From NCBI GenBank assembly GCA_024752435.1, contig CP103022.1:1238418-1302417 (forward strand): a DNA stretch of 64,000 bases, in the 5' to 3' direction. Under the pieces are notes generated by a model. It was not told the DNA's origin and made no database searches. It was given only the letters and a program-made list of their open reading frames with translations. A program made the position numbers and the translations under genes. This document shows, in pieces, positions 1 through 10,901 of this stretch (position 1 is its first letter; each line of letters begins with the position of its first letter). Source of the stretch: Allantophomopsis cytisporea. Its lineage: Eukaryota > Ascomycota > Leotiomycetes > Phacidiales > Phacidiaceae.

Positions 1-1
1 T

Positions 2-1393
2 TTCGGATTCGATGAGAGCGAGTGGATGGAGGCTGGCAATGAAGATGAGGACGGTGATGTAGTCACCGAAGTGTTGAAGGACATTGAGATCACAGACGAT
101 ATGGGGCCCGAAGAACGATTACGACTGTTACAGACAAGGTATCCCGAGTTCGAGTTCTTGGCAAATGAGTTCCTCAAACTGCAGCCACTGCAGGCTGAGT
201 TACATTTGCAGGCAGAATTGGTACTTGCATCTGGAAAGCCAACAGCTTCGCCAGCTGTGGTCAAGAGCCGAGCTTTGGCCGCATACCTTGGTGCGCTTAC
301 CATGTACTTCGCTGTCCTCACATCACCAGCAAAGGATGGATCGGGGAAGACCGCGCTTAATCCAATGGAGTTACGAGACCATAGTGTGATGGATAGCCTT
401 TTTCAATGCAGGGAATTATGGACAAAGGTCAAGGATCTCAATGTTACAGTGGACGAGGAGGAGGAGGAGGAGGAGGAGGAGATCTCACATGAAGGCATGG
501 GCGAAATCGAGGAATCTGAGGAGGAACAGGTCATCGAGCGTGCCACAGGGAAGAAGGGGAAGAAGCAACGTGCGCTCGAAGCTGCACGCCTCGCTGCTAG
601 CGAAGCACGTGCTGAGAAGATCCGCCAAGCAGAGGCCGAAACAGCGGATCTTTCATCCCTTGTTACTAGACCTACGAAGAGCAAGAAATCGCGCACAGCT
701 GTTGTTAAGTCGCTCGATGACGATTCTGACTTTGGTGAAGAGGAGAGCTTGGATGCCCGTGCTGCCGCTGAGAAAGATAAGAAGAAGAAATCTCTTAGAT
801 TCTACACTTCTCAGATTGCGCAAAAGGCTAACAGGCGTGCGGACGCTGGCAGAGACGCTGGTGGTGATGCTGATCTGCCGTACAGGGAGCGACTGAGAGA
901 TCGTCAGCAACGACTGAACGCCGAGGCTGAGCGCAGAGGCAAGAAGCTTGATGAGTACGGTCGCGGAGCAGATCTCGGCGACGACAGTGGTGATGAAGAT
1001 GTTGCAGAAGCTGCAGCTATTAGAGAAGATGGCGATGAGTACTACGACATGGTGGCTCAAACATCCAAATCTAAGAAGGCGGACAAGGCCGCTAAGTATG
1101 CTGAATTTGCAGCGGCAAAGGCACTTGACAAGAATGCTAGGGTCGTGGAGGGCGAAGTTGGTGAGGATGGCAAGAGGGCTATTGGCTACGTGATTCAAAA
1201 GAACAAGGGATTGGCGCCGAAGAGGAAGAAGGAGGTACGCAACCCAAGAGTGAAGAAGAGAATGAAGTTTGAGGAGAAGAAGAAGAAGTTGAGCTCTCAG
1301 AGAGCCACCTACAAGGGTGGTGAAGGTAGAGGAGGATATGGTGGTGAGGCTACCGGTATCAAGACTGGCCTGGTTAAGAGTACCAAGCTTTAG
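2..1393 (+). CDS. UTP3: UTP3/SAS10, small-subunit processome protein (5' end missing)
   Basis: Nucleolar protein of the U3 snoRNP/small-subunit processome, needed for early 18S pre-rRNA cleavages. The frame is open from base 2, so the true start lies left of the window; the Met at 26 is internal. About 463 residues are visible. A Sas10/Utp3/C1D domain starts near the PEF motif (TRYPEFEFLANEF) and is followed by helical sequence, an acidic run of nine Glu, and Lys/Glu-rich coiled-coil segments. The last 80 residues are the characteristic Sas10 C-terminal domain: a GYVIQKNKGLAPKRKKEVRN block, then KKRMKFEEKKKKL and the Gly-rich YKGGEGRGGYGGEATGIKTG tail. Length and motifs fit the family. It converges on the secreted-protein gene to the right. 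No intron is seen in the visible part. Confidence 0.93.
   Translation, partial: FGFDESEWMEAGNEDEDGDVVTEVLKDIEITDDMGPEERLRLLQTRYPEFEFLANEFLKLQPLQAELHLQAELVLASGKPTASPAVVKSRALAAYLGALTMYFAVLTSPAKDGSGKTALNPMELRDHSVMDSLFQCRELWTKVKDLNVTVDEEEEEEEEEISHEGMGEIEESEEEQVIERATGKKGKKQRALEAARLAASEARAEKIRQAEAETADLSSLVTRPTKSKKSRTAVVKSLDDDSDFGEEESLDARAAAEKDKKKKSLRFYTSQIAQKANRRADAGRDAGGDADLPYRERLRDRQQRLNAEAERRGKKLDEYGRGADLGDDSGDEDVAEAAAIREDGDEYYDMVAQTSKSKKADKAAKYAEFAAAKALDKNARVVEGEVGEDGKRAIGYVIQKNKGLAPKRKKEVRNPRVKKRMKFEEKKKKLSSQRATYKGGEGRGGYGGEATGIKTGLVKSTKL
455..481 (+). repeat. (GAG)9 trinucleotide repeat inside UTP3
   Basis: Nine perfect GAG codons encode the poly-Glu run in the acidic linker of UTP3. The array is in frame, so changes in copy number would only lengthen or shorten the Glu run. 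Confidence 0.9.
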
Positions 1394-2061
1394 TGTAGCT
1401 ACTGTAATCAAAAGAAGGAACCCAGGGATTCTCAATGTTTGGATACTGTTGTTGTGTTCACCTCTCATGGGAGTTTTCTTGGTCACAGTTTCGCCGAGAC
1501 TCGCAATGTGCTGGATTGTTCTCTAGTTACGATTTATTATTGACGTTCATATTCGTGAGGATCAGAAGCACAGGTAACTGCTCATTAGCCATTTCTCGAC
1601 CTGATCCCTTTTCTTTCTCTTTTCGCTTCTTTGGGTAAGAGACCAGTTCGATAAATCGCTGTTGAACGGCCTGAAGCACTGTTTGCAGAGTCGTGATCGA
1701 TGGTCGAGTGCTTGGAAATCCTAAGTTCTAAACGCTTGTAATGCCCCATCACTACCTAATTCGAAGTTACCTAACAAGTCAATGTATCAAGCTAACCACG
1801 TGCGCTCATCAGGAATTCTTGTCTTTTCATTTCATATAGTCTGATGGGGTCACATGTTCTGTACGATTTCGATTGCGAGTGACACATCGAACAGGAACGA
1901 GATTAGGTGATTCAAGTGTCCATTTGCAAGTGAACTATGGTAAGTACAGAAAAGGATATATGTTTTATAACTAAACAACACTATTGATCCTATTCCAAAT
2001 CCTTTTTCATTTCCAAGTCATTCTAGATACGATCCCATAATTACATTGACGTCTGAGGTAT
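1394..2061. other. Convergent 3' intergenic region
   Basis: This lies between the stop codons of UTP3 (+) and the secreted-protein gene (-). It presumably holds both 3' UTRs. I see no ORF, RNA gene or repeat that I can support. Confidence 0.6.
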
Positions 2062-3327
2062 TTAGTTGGAGCAGTAACTCCAGCTGGTCTCGAAACCCCA
2101 ATAATCGCTTCCTTGCCATCCTGGGAAGTAGGTAGCCTGAGAAGGCTGGTATTGCTGAGCATACAAAGAGCAGTAAGTACCAAGAGGCTGGCCATTCTTC
2201 TTGAGCATGTAGGCGTTGAAGAAGTTGCACTTCAATGGGTTGTAAGAAGTAAAGAGGGCGATAAGAGTACTCCACAAGGAAGACTTGGTGTTAATGGAAT
2301 TCTGAGCAGCAGCATAGGAGGCACAGAGCTGAGGATTGTATGGTCCGGGGAAGAACTTAGATCCGAGACAAGTGCTTGGGTGGTTATGAATACCAGAGCA
2401 GGATTGAGGAGCCTGCCATCCAGAGCAGGATGCTGGAGTGGTGTTGTTAGATTTAGCGAAACCATCAGATCCAACGATAACAACTTGGAAACTGTCACGA
2501 TATTGGCCATAGTTGTTTGCAGAGGCAGTATCAACACCTGATCCCCAAAGTGTGCACTTGTAGTTGGTGATGGAGGATGGGTTCGTGCAGTTGTCAGATG
2601 GGTTGAGACTTGGGTCACGCTCAATGTAGATGTTGAAGGCAGTACAGGTAGTGGTGTTGTCACACCATTGGGAGCATCCCAGAGTATCATATGTCGGCAG
2701 AGTAATGAGTCCAAGATAGGTGTTGGCAGATGCAGACGCATTCAGATCGCGGAAGGTGGAAGCATAGCCAGATGGTGTCTTTGCATTGAGAGCCATGTCG
2801 TGGAAAGGCTGATAGGCTTCAAATGCGGCGACTGTATCAGGAGTGACCTTTGGTCCATAGCCATCTGGCTGAACAGCGCAAGGGTCCTCGGGATTGATGA
2901 ATCCACAGTAAGTTCCAGCCTCAGGAGTAGTTGGGCAGGCAGAGGTAGAGCTGGTCGTCGAAGAAGTAGTAGTGACAGAGATAGAAGTGGTACTTGGACT
3001 GAGCGAAGAGCTGGAAGAGCTGGAAGAGCTGCGTGTTGTGGAAGTAGTGGAGGTGGTGGATCCCCATCCCCAGTTAAATAAGTTAAAGTTCCTCTTTGCA
3101 AGCTGAGAAGCAGTAGCACTGGCGGATGCAACTCCAGTGGCGGCAGCAGAAGCAACAGAGGCGGCAGATGCAGTGTTATAGACACTAGTCTGAGTGACAG
3201 AAGCAATTGGCGGCTGAGTGAGGGATGGTGAAGTAGCAGCGGCGACGGCAGCAAAGTCGATAGCCTGAGCTGCAGGGTTGGCAGCTGCCACAGCAGCAAA
3301 TCCAGCGATGAAAAGAGAGCGATGCAT
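2062..3327 (-). CDS. Secreted Ser/Thr-rich, Cys-rich protein of unknown function
   Basis: A single-exon 421-residue protein. The N-terminus (MHRSLFIAGFAAVAAANPAA) is a good secretion signal. Next come an Ala/Ser-rich segment, a KR dipeptide that could be a Kex2 site, and a low-complexity Ser/Thr stretch (about residues 85-130) typical of O-mannosylated fungal linkers. The C-terminal 290 residues hold about 14 cysteines and several N-glycosylation sequons (NTT, NCT, NNTT), so it is probably a folded extracellular domain. The Cys-Trp-Cys pattern (GCSQWCDNTTTCTAFN) resembles apple/PAN-like folds, but I do not claim membership. It is not an enzyme I recognise. ATG 3327 gives the signal peptide directly, and a TATA-like run lies about 90 bp upstream. 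Confidence 0.85.
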   Translation of the reverse strand: MHRSLFIAGFAAVAAANPAAQAIDFAAVAAATSPSLTQPPIASVTQTSVYNTASAASVASAAATGVASASATASQLAKRNFNLFNWGWGSTTSTTSTTRSSSSSSSSSLSPSTTSISVTTTSSTTSSTSACPTTPEAGTYCGFINPEDPCAVQPDGYGPKVTPDTVAAFEAYQPFHDMALNAKTPSGYASTFRDLNASASANTYLGLITLPTYDTLGCSQWCDNTTTCTAFNIYIERDPSLNPSDNCTNPSSITNYKCTLWGSGVDTASANNYGQYRDSFQVVIVGSDGFAKSNNTTPASCSGWQAPQSCSGIHNHPSTCLGSKFFPGPYNPQLCASYAAAQNSINTKSSLWSTLIALFTSYNPLKCNFFNAYMLKKNGQPLGTYCSLYAQQYQPSQATYFPGWQGSDYWGFETSWSYCSN

Positions 3328-3416
3328 TTTCTTTGAAACTAGAATGCAATAGAATAAAGAAAAAAGAAAAGGATGTTCAGAAGTCTGGTGAGGACGATTT
3401 GGATGGAAAATGGAAG

Positions 3417-3427
3417 ATATATATAAT
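3417..3427 (-). promoter_or_regulatory. TATA-like element of the secreted-protein gene
   Basis: On the minus strand this reads ATTATATATAT and lies about 90 bp upstream of the ATG at 3327. That spacing suits a core promoter. The call rests on composition and position only. Confidence 0.3.
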
Positions 3428-6400
3428 ACTTACACTCACTCATCAGACCTCTGGGTCATGGGTTGTGGATCCTGGTGGTCATTGCAAGCATCCATTGATG
3501 CCTCCAAACCAGCTTGGACAAATATTGAATGTAGTATCGAGGAGAATAGTAGCCTCATGGTAAGAGAAGTAGACAAGACGAGGAGATATTGAAGCTAGGT
3601 AAATCGAGGAGGCGCTTAGGAATATTTTCATCTGACCATTTGGAAACTATTGGTAAGTGAACGGACCTCGACAGAGAGTGAGTACTTCTAGCCAGAAGGG
3701 AGACCCATGTTTGATGAACAATAGAGACCCTCAGACCCTTTGGCCAGGGGTCAATGGAGCCTCCATAAAAGAATTAAAAAACGCTCTCGGTACCGATTTC
3801 TGAGGCTGTTGAAGATGGTACTTGAGACGGACATAGCCAGTTTGGGATTCGCAATGGCCGATAGTCACCGAAAATGGGCTTGCATTGTTCGTTACTCGGG
3901 TAGTGAGTGACCAAGCACTACCACAGTGCACGCCGTCAAAATGGACATTTCTACTTACCTAGACACCTTTTCAATCTAAGAGGGAGTACTTACTTTTTGG
4001 AGCCATGCATTATTGATTTTACCGTGGCTGGATATATCCATCGCAAGAACCGGTGGACTTGGAAGGGTATTCGTAATGAAGAAGCTTCAGCTTCGAATCG
4101 TAGAAGCCCGCGGACCGTTACGGATATCGGAGGTGCAATATGCCTTGAAGCCTCGCTTGTCTTTACGTGTATGTACTGGACCTTACGTAGTACGCCCTGT
4201 GCCCAAATACGATGGACAACTGTCTATAGATAACTCTGTCAAATTCTATCAACAAATGATCAGGAACTGCTGCATGTATCCGCGACGGACTATTGTAGAC
4301 GAGGAATTATAAGAGATACATGTATTTCTACGTAGATCAGTGGTATGAGCACAATCCTCATAGCGAGAAGCTTTGGCTGCGGGGTTCGTTCGACAGCTCG
4401 TATATCATCCCCTGATGTTGTGTTTGTGCAGATAATTGAGCGCATCGTCGATCCAACGTGCAGATACGAGCAATTCCCAGAATAAAAATCGTCCCACGCA
4501 TGGTCCATTGAATACTATTCGAGTTCACCTGAGAAGATTCATTGTCACCGCTATTCTCCAGCAGTCCCAACTTAGATGGACAGGCCCTATCCTTCTCAGG
4601 GCGTTGAGATGTTGGCATGACTGTGGTGCGGACGAGAAGAGAGCTGGATGGAACATCAAAGGTTACGAAAATGCATGATCCGATATCCGAGGACAATAGT
4701 TTCCGAGGTCAATAAAGAAAGAAAAAAAGGCCATATCAGCCTCACGAGTCATTTAGTAAACCCCGTACCATGTACATGTCCCGATCGTCAAAAACCTATC
4801 GTGACTAGAAGACGTGGTCTCGATAGTTTCCCTCTACTCAAGTCCCAAGAAGTGCAAATTCACTGTTTCAATAAACTATTGATTTAACGTGTATTTAGTG
4901 TCTAAAGAAAGGCAAGCTTTAAGGTTAAGCTATGCTAAGAAAGATCGTAGCCACTGTGATAGATCAATGCCGCTAACTCAATTGGTGATTTCCGATTCGT
5001 GAGCACAACAAACACATCGGCAACGGTTTGATCGGCACAACAACATCATCCTATCAATTCAAAACTCGTCTCAAGTCGGTATTGGTGTAACATATTATAT
5101 ATATGAAATCAGTCATCAAGTATCATTTGTTCTTGTCCATCATTACTTATAGAAAAGTCTAGAAGCCTCGAAGTCGGAGGAAGAATTTAGCAGGGTAATA
5201 TAAATCCCTCAAAATGAGAGGGGAAGAATAAATAAAAATGAAAAATGAAAAATAAACCACAAAATAATCATTTAATCTGCGTCCTAAAACATGTCCATCA
5301 ACCTCAATATATCGACTACTCACGCTCACATCTCGTGCCGAACACCGTGAGAATACGTAAGCCTTGGTAATAAGAGCCCTACATAATTCTATTGTTTTGA
5401 TCTGTGTAGCAACCATTACTGAGCAGAACTCGAAATAGAAACGTGCTGCGTGAGATAACTATATCGTTCCCCATCCGGTATTGCGCCGACCAGTTGTACT
5501 TTCGGTGACTGCTCTCGAATTCCACTATGTAACGCATCCTGGAAGATACGGGCGAGTTATTATCAATAGGTCACAACTGGAAAGAAAATGTCTAGATATT
5601 AGTGGTGCCAACCCATGTCACACGGACCCTGAACCATGTGAGCCAACAAAGATCACAACCAGGGTACCGTCATAGAGATCATCTACTACCAGAGAGCTCC
5701 CAGACCCTTGGACCCGATCAGAGATCCACGTCCGATCCCTAGACCGGAATTTCAAAGCTTGAAGACCGGTGTTCGTACCGACGGCGTAGGAACAGCCATT
5801 CTGCCTATGACTACTGTAATGCAAACAGAAGCGACAATAGCAAGATCGAGTACTTTCAAGCCTTTGTAGTTCATCGTATCAACTTAAATAGTGTACTTTG
5901 GTGGTGGGCATATCGTTTAGGACGTGATTACCTATCAAAGTCTCGGCCCTGTAGAGAAGAAACTTGTCGACATGACTGGAAAATTTAGGTCACTTTTGAG
6001 AGCCGCATAGCAAGATATAAGCTTCAGGGACACCCATGGTGGTAAGTCGGCCTGATGCAATGGGCGAGGTTGTACGGATATTTGAGCACGTGCAGATTAC
6101 AATATGAGTTGTAGGACATAGCTATTCTGCTGCCCATATCTGTTGATATCAACAATGAAACGGTTACAGAACGTTCGTCAAACACAGAGCCGGTGACATT
6201 GAAAAGTGAATATGATCATCAGCTTTGATTCTCTACCTGGTATAGGCAATAAGGGCAAGCACCCTTCGTATCACAACGCCCGCTAAAAACAGCCCCGGCC
6301 AAGGGAAACCACCCATGAGAATCCCAGTCCCATATGCAGCCTCATGTACAATCTTCAACTCAGCCTAACTTCCAAGTAAGAACCCTCCGCTCGGTCTTCT

Positions 6401-6641
6401 CTTCCCGCGGGAGAGAGATGGATCTCCAGGAGACATATTATAAATCAAAACCAACGCCAATGGGAATCTGCTACCATCTTTTCTTTTCTTTTATTTTCCT
6501 GAACCTCTGAATAGTTGTATCAACAACGAGTAGCATGGATATCAAAAGCACCACTTCAAAAATGTGTAATGTATGGTGGAGACCGTGGGAATGCACTCAT
6601 GAAAGCATTACCTCCTCTACTCGTGACCTGTCACCGATCAC
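3428..6641. other. 3.2-kb gene-poor intergenic region
   Basis: All reading frames are broken into short ORFs (at most about 110 codons) without domain-like sequence, consistent splice pairs or codon bias. No tRNA cloverleaf or tandem repeat was recognised. It may hold the upstream region of the secreted-protein gene and the 3' end of MED19. Otherwise I see nothing in it. Confidence 0.5.
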
Positions 6642-7823
6642 TTATGCGCCTACCATGCCTGGGCCATAGCTGCTCTGCTGGCGCATATGTCCTGGAAAGT
6701 GATGGGACTGGTCCTGTTTCAAATCAGTACTGTATGAAATGATCCATAAATTGGGACTACCGACCTTCTTTCTCCGCTTCTGACCGCCACGATCATCCCC
6801 ATCGCCAGTAGAATAACCAGGATCATCGGCCATGTTGTCATCCACATAGCCTTCGCCATATCCTGCAAAGCTGTCGTCTGTATAGGTACGCTTCTTAGCA
6901 TTTCGTGACGGTCTTCGCACATTCTCAACCTTAGCCAGTCGTTGAGGAGCGGGCGCAGTATATTTCTGTGCGCCTGCGGAAGTAGACGGCTTGGCAGTAT
7001 TGGCTGATGCTGCAGCAGGTTGATCAAGTCCAAGTACAACAGGGTCCCATTGGGATTTCGGTATCGAGCCTCTTGCCATGGTCATCGCCTTGGGGAGACG
7101 GGTGCGCGCTATGCTACTAAGACCACTCTGCATGTTTTGCGCCGGTCCGCTTTGTGAATCCCATATCTCGTCTGGCATCTGTACCATATCGAGTAGCCCG
7201 CCTGGAGTATCTGGTTCGTGTTTAACGGCATCAAACTTTCCTGCTATCCCAAGATCCTTGATCTGCTTCTTGTACGTCTTGCGTAAACCGTTCTTCTCGC
7301 CATTTGGCTTGATCCGAGCAACCTCTGCTGCGAGCCCTTCGAGATTGTACGTCGCGAAGAGATCTGAACGCACATCGGGCAATGTTCTGTGATGTGCTAC
7401 CAGACAGCTATGTTAACGAAAGCGCTATGAAAAGTCTCAAACACTGAAAAGTGGAAAGCTTATATAACTTGCACCATACGAAAGGGGAGCCTTACGAGTT
7501 TGGCAAAGGAGGTAAAGTCTGCCCACAACCTTGTGTAGATCGTCGATACCTGGTCTGCCGTCCTCGATGTGAGCTTTCTTCTGGTCTCTCTCTCCAGAAT
7601 CCTCAGCTTCGCGCTTGCGCTTGTTGGATTGGTCATCACGTTCGATATCTTTTTCGTCGCCTACACGTCCCGAAACATTGGGGACACCGTGTACGCTGTT
7701 CATGGGTGTTGGGAGCGAGTTCGATGACATTTTGTTACCGATGGGACTACTGCCCGATCCAGGAGCCGATGTGAATGAATTGTTATTCGGACTTTGAGGG
7801 GTCTGAGGGTTGTTCGACGGCAT
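6642..7823 (-). CDS. ROX3: Mediator complex subunit 19 (Rox3/Med19)
   Basis: Head-module-associated Mediator subunit that links gene-specific activators to RNA polymerase II in the nucleus. Exon 1 is 7823-7496 and exon 2 starts at 7396. The 99-nt intron (GTAAG..TAG) is phase 1 and restores the conserved Rox3 block: IDDLHKVVGRLYLLCQT in exon 1, then a HxxLPDVRSDLFATYNLEGLA-type stretch and the LRKTYKKQIKDLGIAGKFD motif in exon 2. The middle is low-complexity, with a basic KRRKK run. A second intron is likely at 6764-6714: 51 nt, a multiple of three and without an in-frame stop, with donor GTCGGT and acceptor AACAG. Its removal joins KRRKK to DQSHHF and ends in SYGPGMVGA, like other fungal Med19 tails. 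It is head to head with NOP4. Confidence 0.88.
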
Positions 7824-8594
7824 CCTTGTCGCAAAGATGGCAAGCGGTAGTGACGTAGGCGACTCTATATCGAGAGAACGGTTCTTCGAAAGAGCTGCGA
7901 ATAAGTTCGTAGAATTTTTGGTCGTTCAGATGAATGCTGAGCCGTTGCCCGCCCTATGTGGCGCAGGATTTCTACCAATCTCCCATTCAGCAAAGAGCAC
8001 CAATGTGCACGATGGACGACCAGAGGTATTGGTGAGTCTTGGATATTCGTCGATTAGTTAGTACGCGCGCTACTGCGGAGTACTTGCGGGTAGATGCTGG
8101 TGAGTTGCTTCGGGGTACGTAGTCGATGGCTTCGTCGTGGAAGCCGTGGGGTCAGTGTTGGTTTTTGCGCGCAATAACCCTCTGGGAGAGAGGTGTGCCC
8201 GTGTATCTCGTCTTGGTCGCGTTGCGGGTCGTAAGGATCGTGTAGATGTGTGGCCGGATATCCAGGATGGTCGTATGTATTATGTTTGTGGGTGTATTTG
8301 TTGGATGTTGGACGTTGGTGTATGCTCACATCGAGTTCAATCGAGGTTGCGGTAGTAGTAGCGCCGCCCCAATAATGCCGGAAGATCTCGTATGTGCGTT
8401 AGGAGCCTCACAGCTGGCTTGTCACATGACCATTCTCTCACACTTTTCGCGTAAAGCCCCGCCAGGACTAACCCAAAGGCGGTGAATAGATTCTGCCGTT
8501 CCTGCTACTTTTCTAGGTGGATTTTATTTGCAGAAAGTCGATTTACTTCCAAATTTCTAGCACTCATTATTGACTATCTACACAAACAAAAACA
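7824..8594. promoter_or_regulatory. Shared promoter region of MED19 and NOP4
   Basis: This 771-bp gap separates the two divergent start codons. Short ORFs here show no protein-like features. It must contain both promoters and 5' UTRs. I did not recognise a specific regulator site. Confidence 0.5.
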
Positions 8595-10901
8595 ATGGAC
8601 GAAAGGCGCAAAAGACAACGCACTTCTGAGGATGGCGATGCTGTCATCACCACCCCCCTCGAAAATGACCTCGACGGTCCACAAAAGAAACAAAGAAAAG
8701 AAACCAACGCCTCAGCACAGCGATCTCTTTTCGTTCGTTCCCTTCCAGCTACTGCTACCAGCGCCTCTTTGACTGAGCTTTTTTCGCAAAATTATCCCCT
8801 TAAGCATGCGACCGTCGTTCTCGATCCAGAAACGAAGCAATCGAAAGGCTATGGATTTGTCACGTTCGCCGACGCAGAAGATGCAGCCCGCGCGAAGGAA
8901 GAGTTCAATGGACACAACTTCCAGGGCCGAAAGATGAAGGTCGAGATCGCCGAACCAAGATCTAGAGATTCGAAAAAGGATGGCGAAGGAAAGCCAAAAA
9001 GCTTTCTTACTGCTGAAGCTGCAGCAATCAAGAAAGAAAGAATGGAGAAGATGGCGGACGCAAAGAAGCCGCCCAAGCTTATCGTACGAAATCTTCCTTG
9101 GAGCATTAAGGAGCCAGAACAGCTTGAAGTACTTTTTAGACCATTTGGAAAGGTCAAGCATGTTACTTTACCAAAGGTGAAGGACACACAGGCTGGATTT
9201 GGATTCGTGGTGATGCGAGGAAAGAAGAACGCCGAGAAGGCTTTGGCAGCGATCAATGGCAATTTGGTGGACGGAAGAACTCTTGCTGTCGATTGGGCTG
9301 TAGACAAGGATGAGTGGGAGACTCAAAAGAAGGCAGCCGAGGCAGAAGCACCAGCAGCTGCTGAGGATGACAATGAAGCAGATGAGGACGAGGAGATGGA
9401 TGATGGGGAAGATGAGGAAGATGATGATCAAGACGATGACCACATCATGGCTAGTGACGACGAAGATGAGGATATGGATGACGAAGATGATGAGGATATG
9501 GACGAAGAAGACCGCAAACCTACCAGGGTCTCCGACAATTCTACAACTCTTTTCATACGAAACTTGCCATTTACATGTCTGGATGATGGACTCAAAGAGC
9601 ACTTCCAAAATTTTGGTCCTGTTAGATATGCACGTGTCGTTATGGATTACGCTACCGACAGACCAAAGGGGACCGGATTTGTCTGCTTTTTCAATCAAGA
9701 AGATGCGGATGGTTGTTTCAGAGGCGCACCAAGATACCAGCCAACTGGTGCCAACGCCATCAAGCCAGGGGCTGCCCCAGGTGTCAAGCACTCTATCCTC
9801 GAAGACGAGAATGCCGACAACACTGGACTTTACACAATGGAAGGCCGTGTACTCCAAATTTCGCGCGCTGTTGACCGCAGTACAGCAGTCAAGCTTACTG
9901 AGGAAGGCACCACCTACCGTACTGATAGAGATACAGATAAACGCAAGCTCTATCTTCTTCAGGAGGGTACTGTGGCTGCTGGAACACCACTTTACAACTC
10001 TCTTGCTCCTTCTGAAGTAAAGATGCGCGAGGATAGTGCTATGCAAAGAAAGAAACTCATTCAAAACAATCCTACACTCCATCTTAGTCTCACCCGTCTT
10101 TCAATTCGCAACCTCCCAAGAAACATCGACTCTAAAGCACTGAAGGCTCTCGCTCGTGAGGCCGTCGTTGGTTTTGCAAAGGACGTGAAGGAGGGTAAGC
10201 GTTCGCAATTATCAAAGGAAGAGGAGGCCAGAGGAGGCGATGAAATGCGCGAGGCGGAGAAGCAACGCAAAGCCAAGGGTAAAGGTATTGTGCGTCAGGC
10301 CAAGATTGTCTTTGAGGGCAGAGAGGGAGCTAAAGTGTCCGAGGAAAGCGGTGCTGGTCGGTCCCGTGGCTATGGATTCTTGGAGTACTCTTCGCACAGA
10401 TGGGCACTCATGGGTCTCAGATGGTTGAATGGCCATGCGCTCGAAGGAGCTGGTGGCAAAAAGCAACGATTGATCGTTGAGTTTGCAATTGAAAACGCAC
10501 AGGTTGTTCAGAGGCGTAGAGAAAAAGAAGAGAAGGCACGAATTAGATCCAAGGAGGTGATGGAGGATCGCGCAAAGGCTGAAGCTGAGGGGAAGAAGCT
10601 GCCAAAGAAAGCATTGTCCAAGGATGCCTTAATGGCTAAGACCAGAAAGGGAATGAAGAGCGGAAAACCAGGAAAGCCGGTCAAGGGACCCGGTAACGAG
10701 AAGAGAGAGTTCAAAAAGGGTGATGCAACCGCAAACAGGAAGAGAAAGAGAGAGGAAGCGGCCAATGGTCAAGGAAAGGAGGGTGAAGAGAAGAAATTCA
10801 AACCTGGATTTGCACCTGGAGAGGAGGGAAGATTGGCCAGAAGACAGCAAATCCTTGAAAAGAAGAGAAGTTACAGAAAGACGAGAAAGCAAAATAAGTA
10901 G
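8595..10901 (+). CDS. NOP4: Nop4/RBM28-type nucleolar RNA-binding protein with four RRMs
   Basis: A single-exon 768-residue protein for 60S ribosome assembly (27S pre-rRNA processing) in the nucleolus. RRM1 starts near residue 43 (SLFVRSLPATA, with KGYGFVTF as RNP1). RRM2 starts near 160 (KLIVRNLPWSI, GFGFVVM). A long Asp/Glu-rich stretch lies at about 250-310. RRM3 starts near 318 (TLFIRNLPFTC, GTGFVCFF), and a divergent RRM4 starts near 500 (LSIRNLPRNIDSKALKAL, RGYGFLEYSSH). The C-terminus is very Lys/Arg-rich, as expected for a nucleolar protein. Length, domain number and the acidic spacer match Nop4. The ATG (aaacaATGG) follows an in-frame stop-rich leader. It is head to head with MED19, so two gene-expression genes share one promoter region. 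Confidence 0.94.
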   Translation: MDERRKRQRTSEDGDAVITTPLENDLDGPQKKQRKETNASAQRSLFVRSLPATATSASLTELFSQNYPLKHATVVLDPETKQSKGYGFVTFADAEDAARAKEEFNGHNFQGRKMKVEIAEPRSRDSKKDGEGKPKSFLTAEAAAIKKERMEKMADAKKPPKLIVRNLPWSIKEPEQLEVLFRPFGKVKHVTLPKVKDTQAGFGFVVMRGKKNAEKALAAINGNLVDGRTLAVDWAVDKDEWETQKKAAEAEAPAAAEDDNEADEDEEMDDGEDEEDDDQDDDHIMASDDEDEDMDDEDDEDMDEEDRKPTRVSDNSTTLFIRNLPFTCLDDGLKEHFQNFGPVRYARVVMDYATDRPKGTGFVCFFNQEDADGCFRGAPRYQPTGANAIKPGAAPGVKHSILEDENADNTGLYTMEGRVLQISRAVDRSTAVKLTEEGTTYRTDRDTDKRKLYLLQEGTVAAGTPLYNSLAPSEVKMREDSAMQRKKLIQNNPTLHLSLTRLSIRNLPRNIDSKALKALAREAVVGFAKDVKEGKRSQLSKEEEARGGDEMREAEKQRKAKGKGIVRQAKIVFEGREGAKVSEESGAGRSRGYGFLEYSSHRWALMGLRWLNGHALEGAGGKKQRLIVEFAIENAQVVQRRREKEEKARIRSKEVMEDRAKAEAEGKKLPKKALSKDALMAKTRKGMKSGKPGKPVKGPGNEKREFKKGDATANRKRKREEAANGQGKEGEEKKFKPGFAPGEEGRLARRQQILEKKRSYRKTRKQNK

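Noticed and set aside
26..1393. UTP3 starting at the Met at 26
   Set aside because: The frame is open to the window edge and the acidic sequence before the Met looks like the same protein.
653..1486. 277-codon minus-strand ORF over UTP3
   Set aside because: It is the antisense of a highly biased Lys/Glu-rich gene, with Leu-rich low-complexity translation and no domain.
2113..3081. Plus-strand ORFs over the secreted-protein gene
   Set aside because: Ser/Arg/Gly-rich shadows of the Ser/Thr linker on the other strand; no starts, splice sites or domains.
3907..4887. Several 80-110 codon ORFs on both strands
   Set aside because: They overlap in many frames and show no domain, signal peptide or consistent splicing.
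7810..8485. Short ORFs in the MED19/NOP4 gap
   Set aside because: Composition typical of random frames; the region is better explained as a shared promoter.
9168..10082. 304-codon minus-strand ORF over NOP4
   Set aside because: Antisense shadow of the acidic region and RRM3; its hydrophobic look is the complement of Asp/Glu codons.
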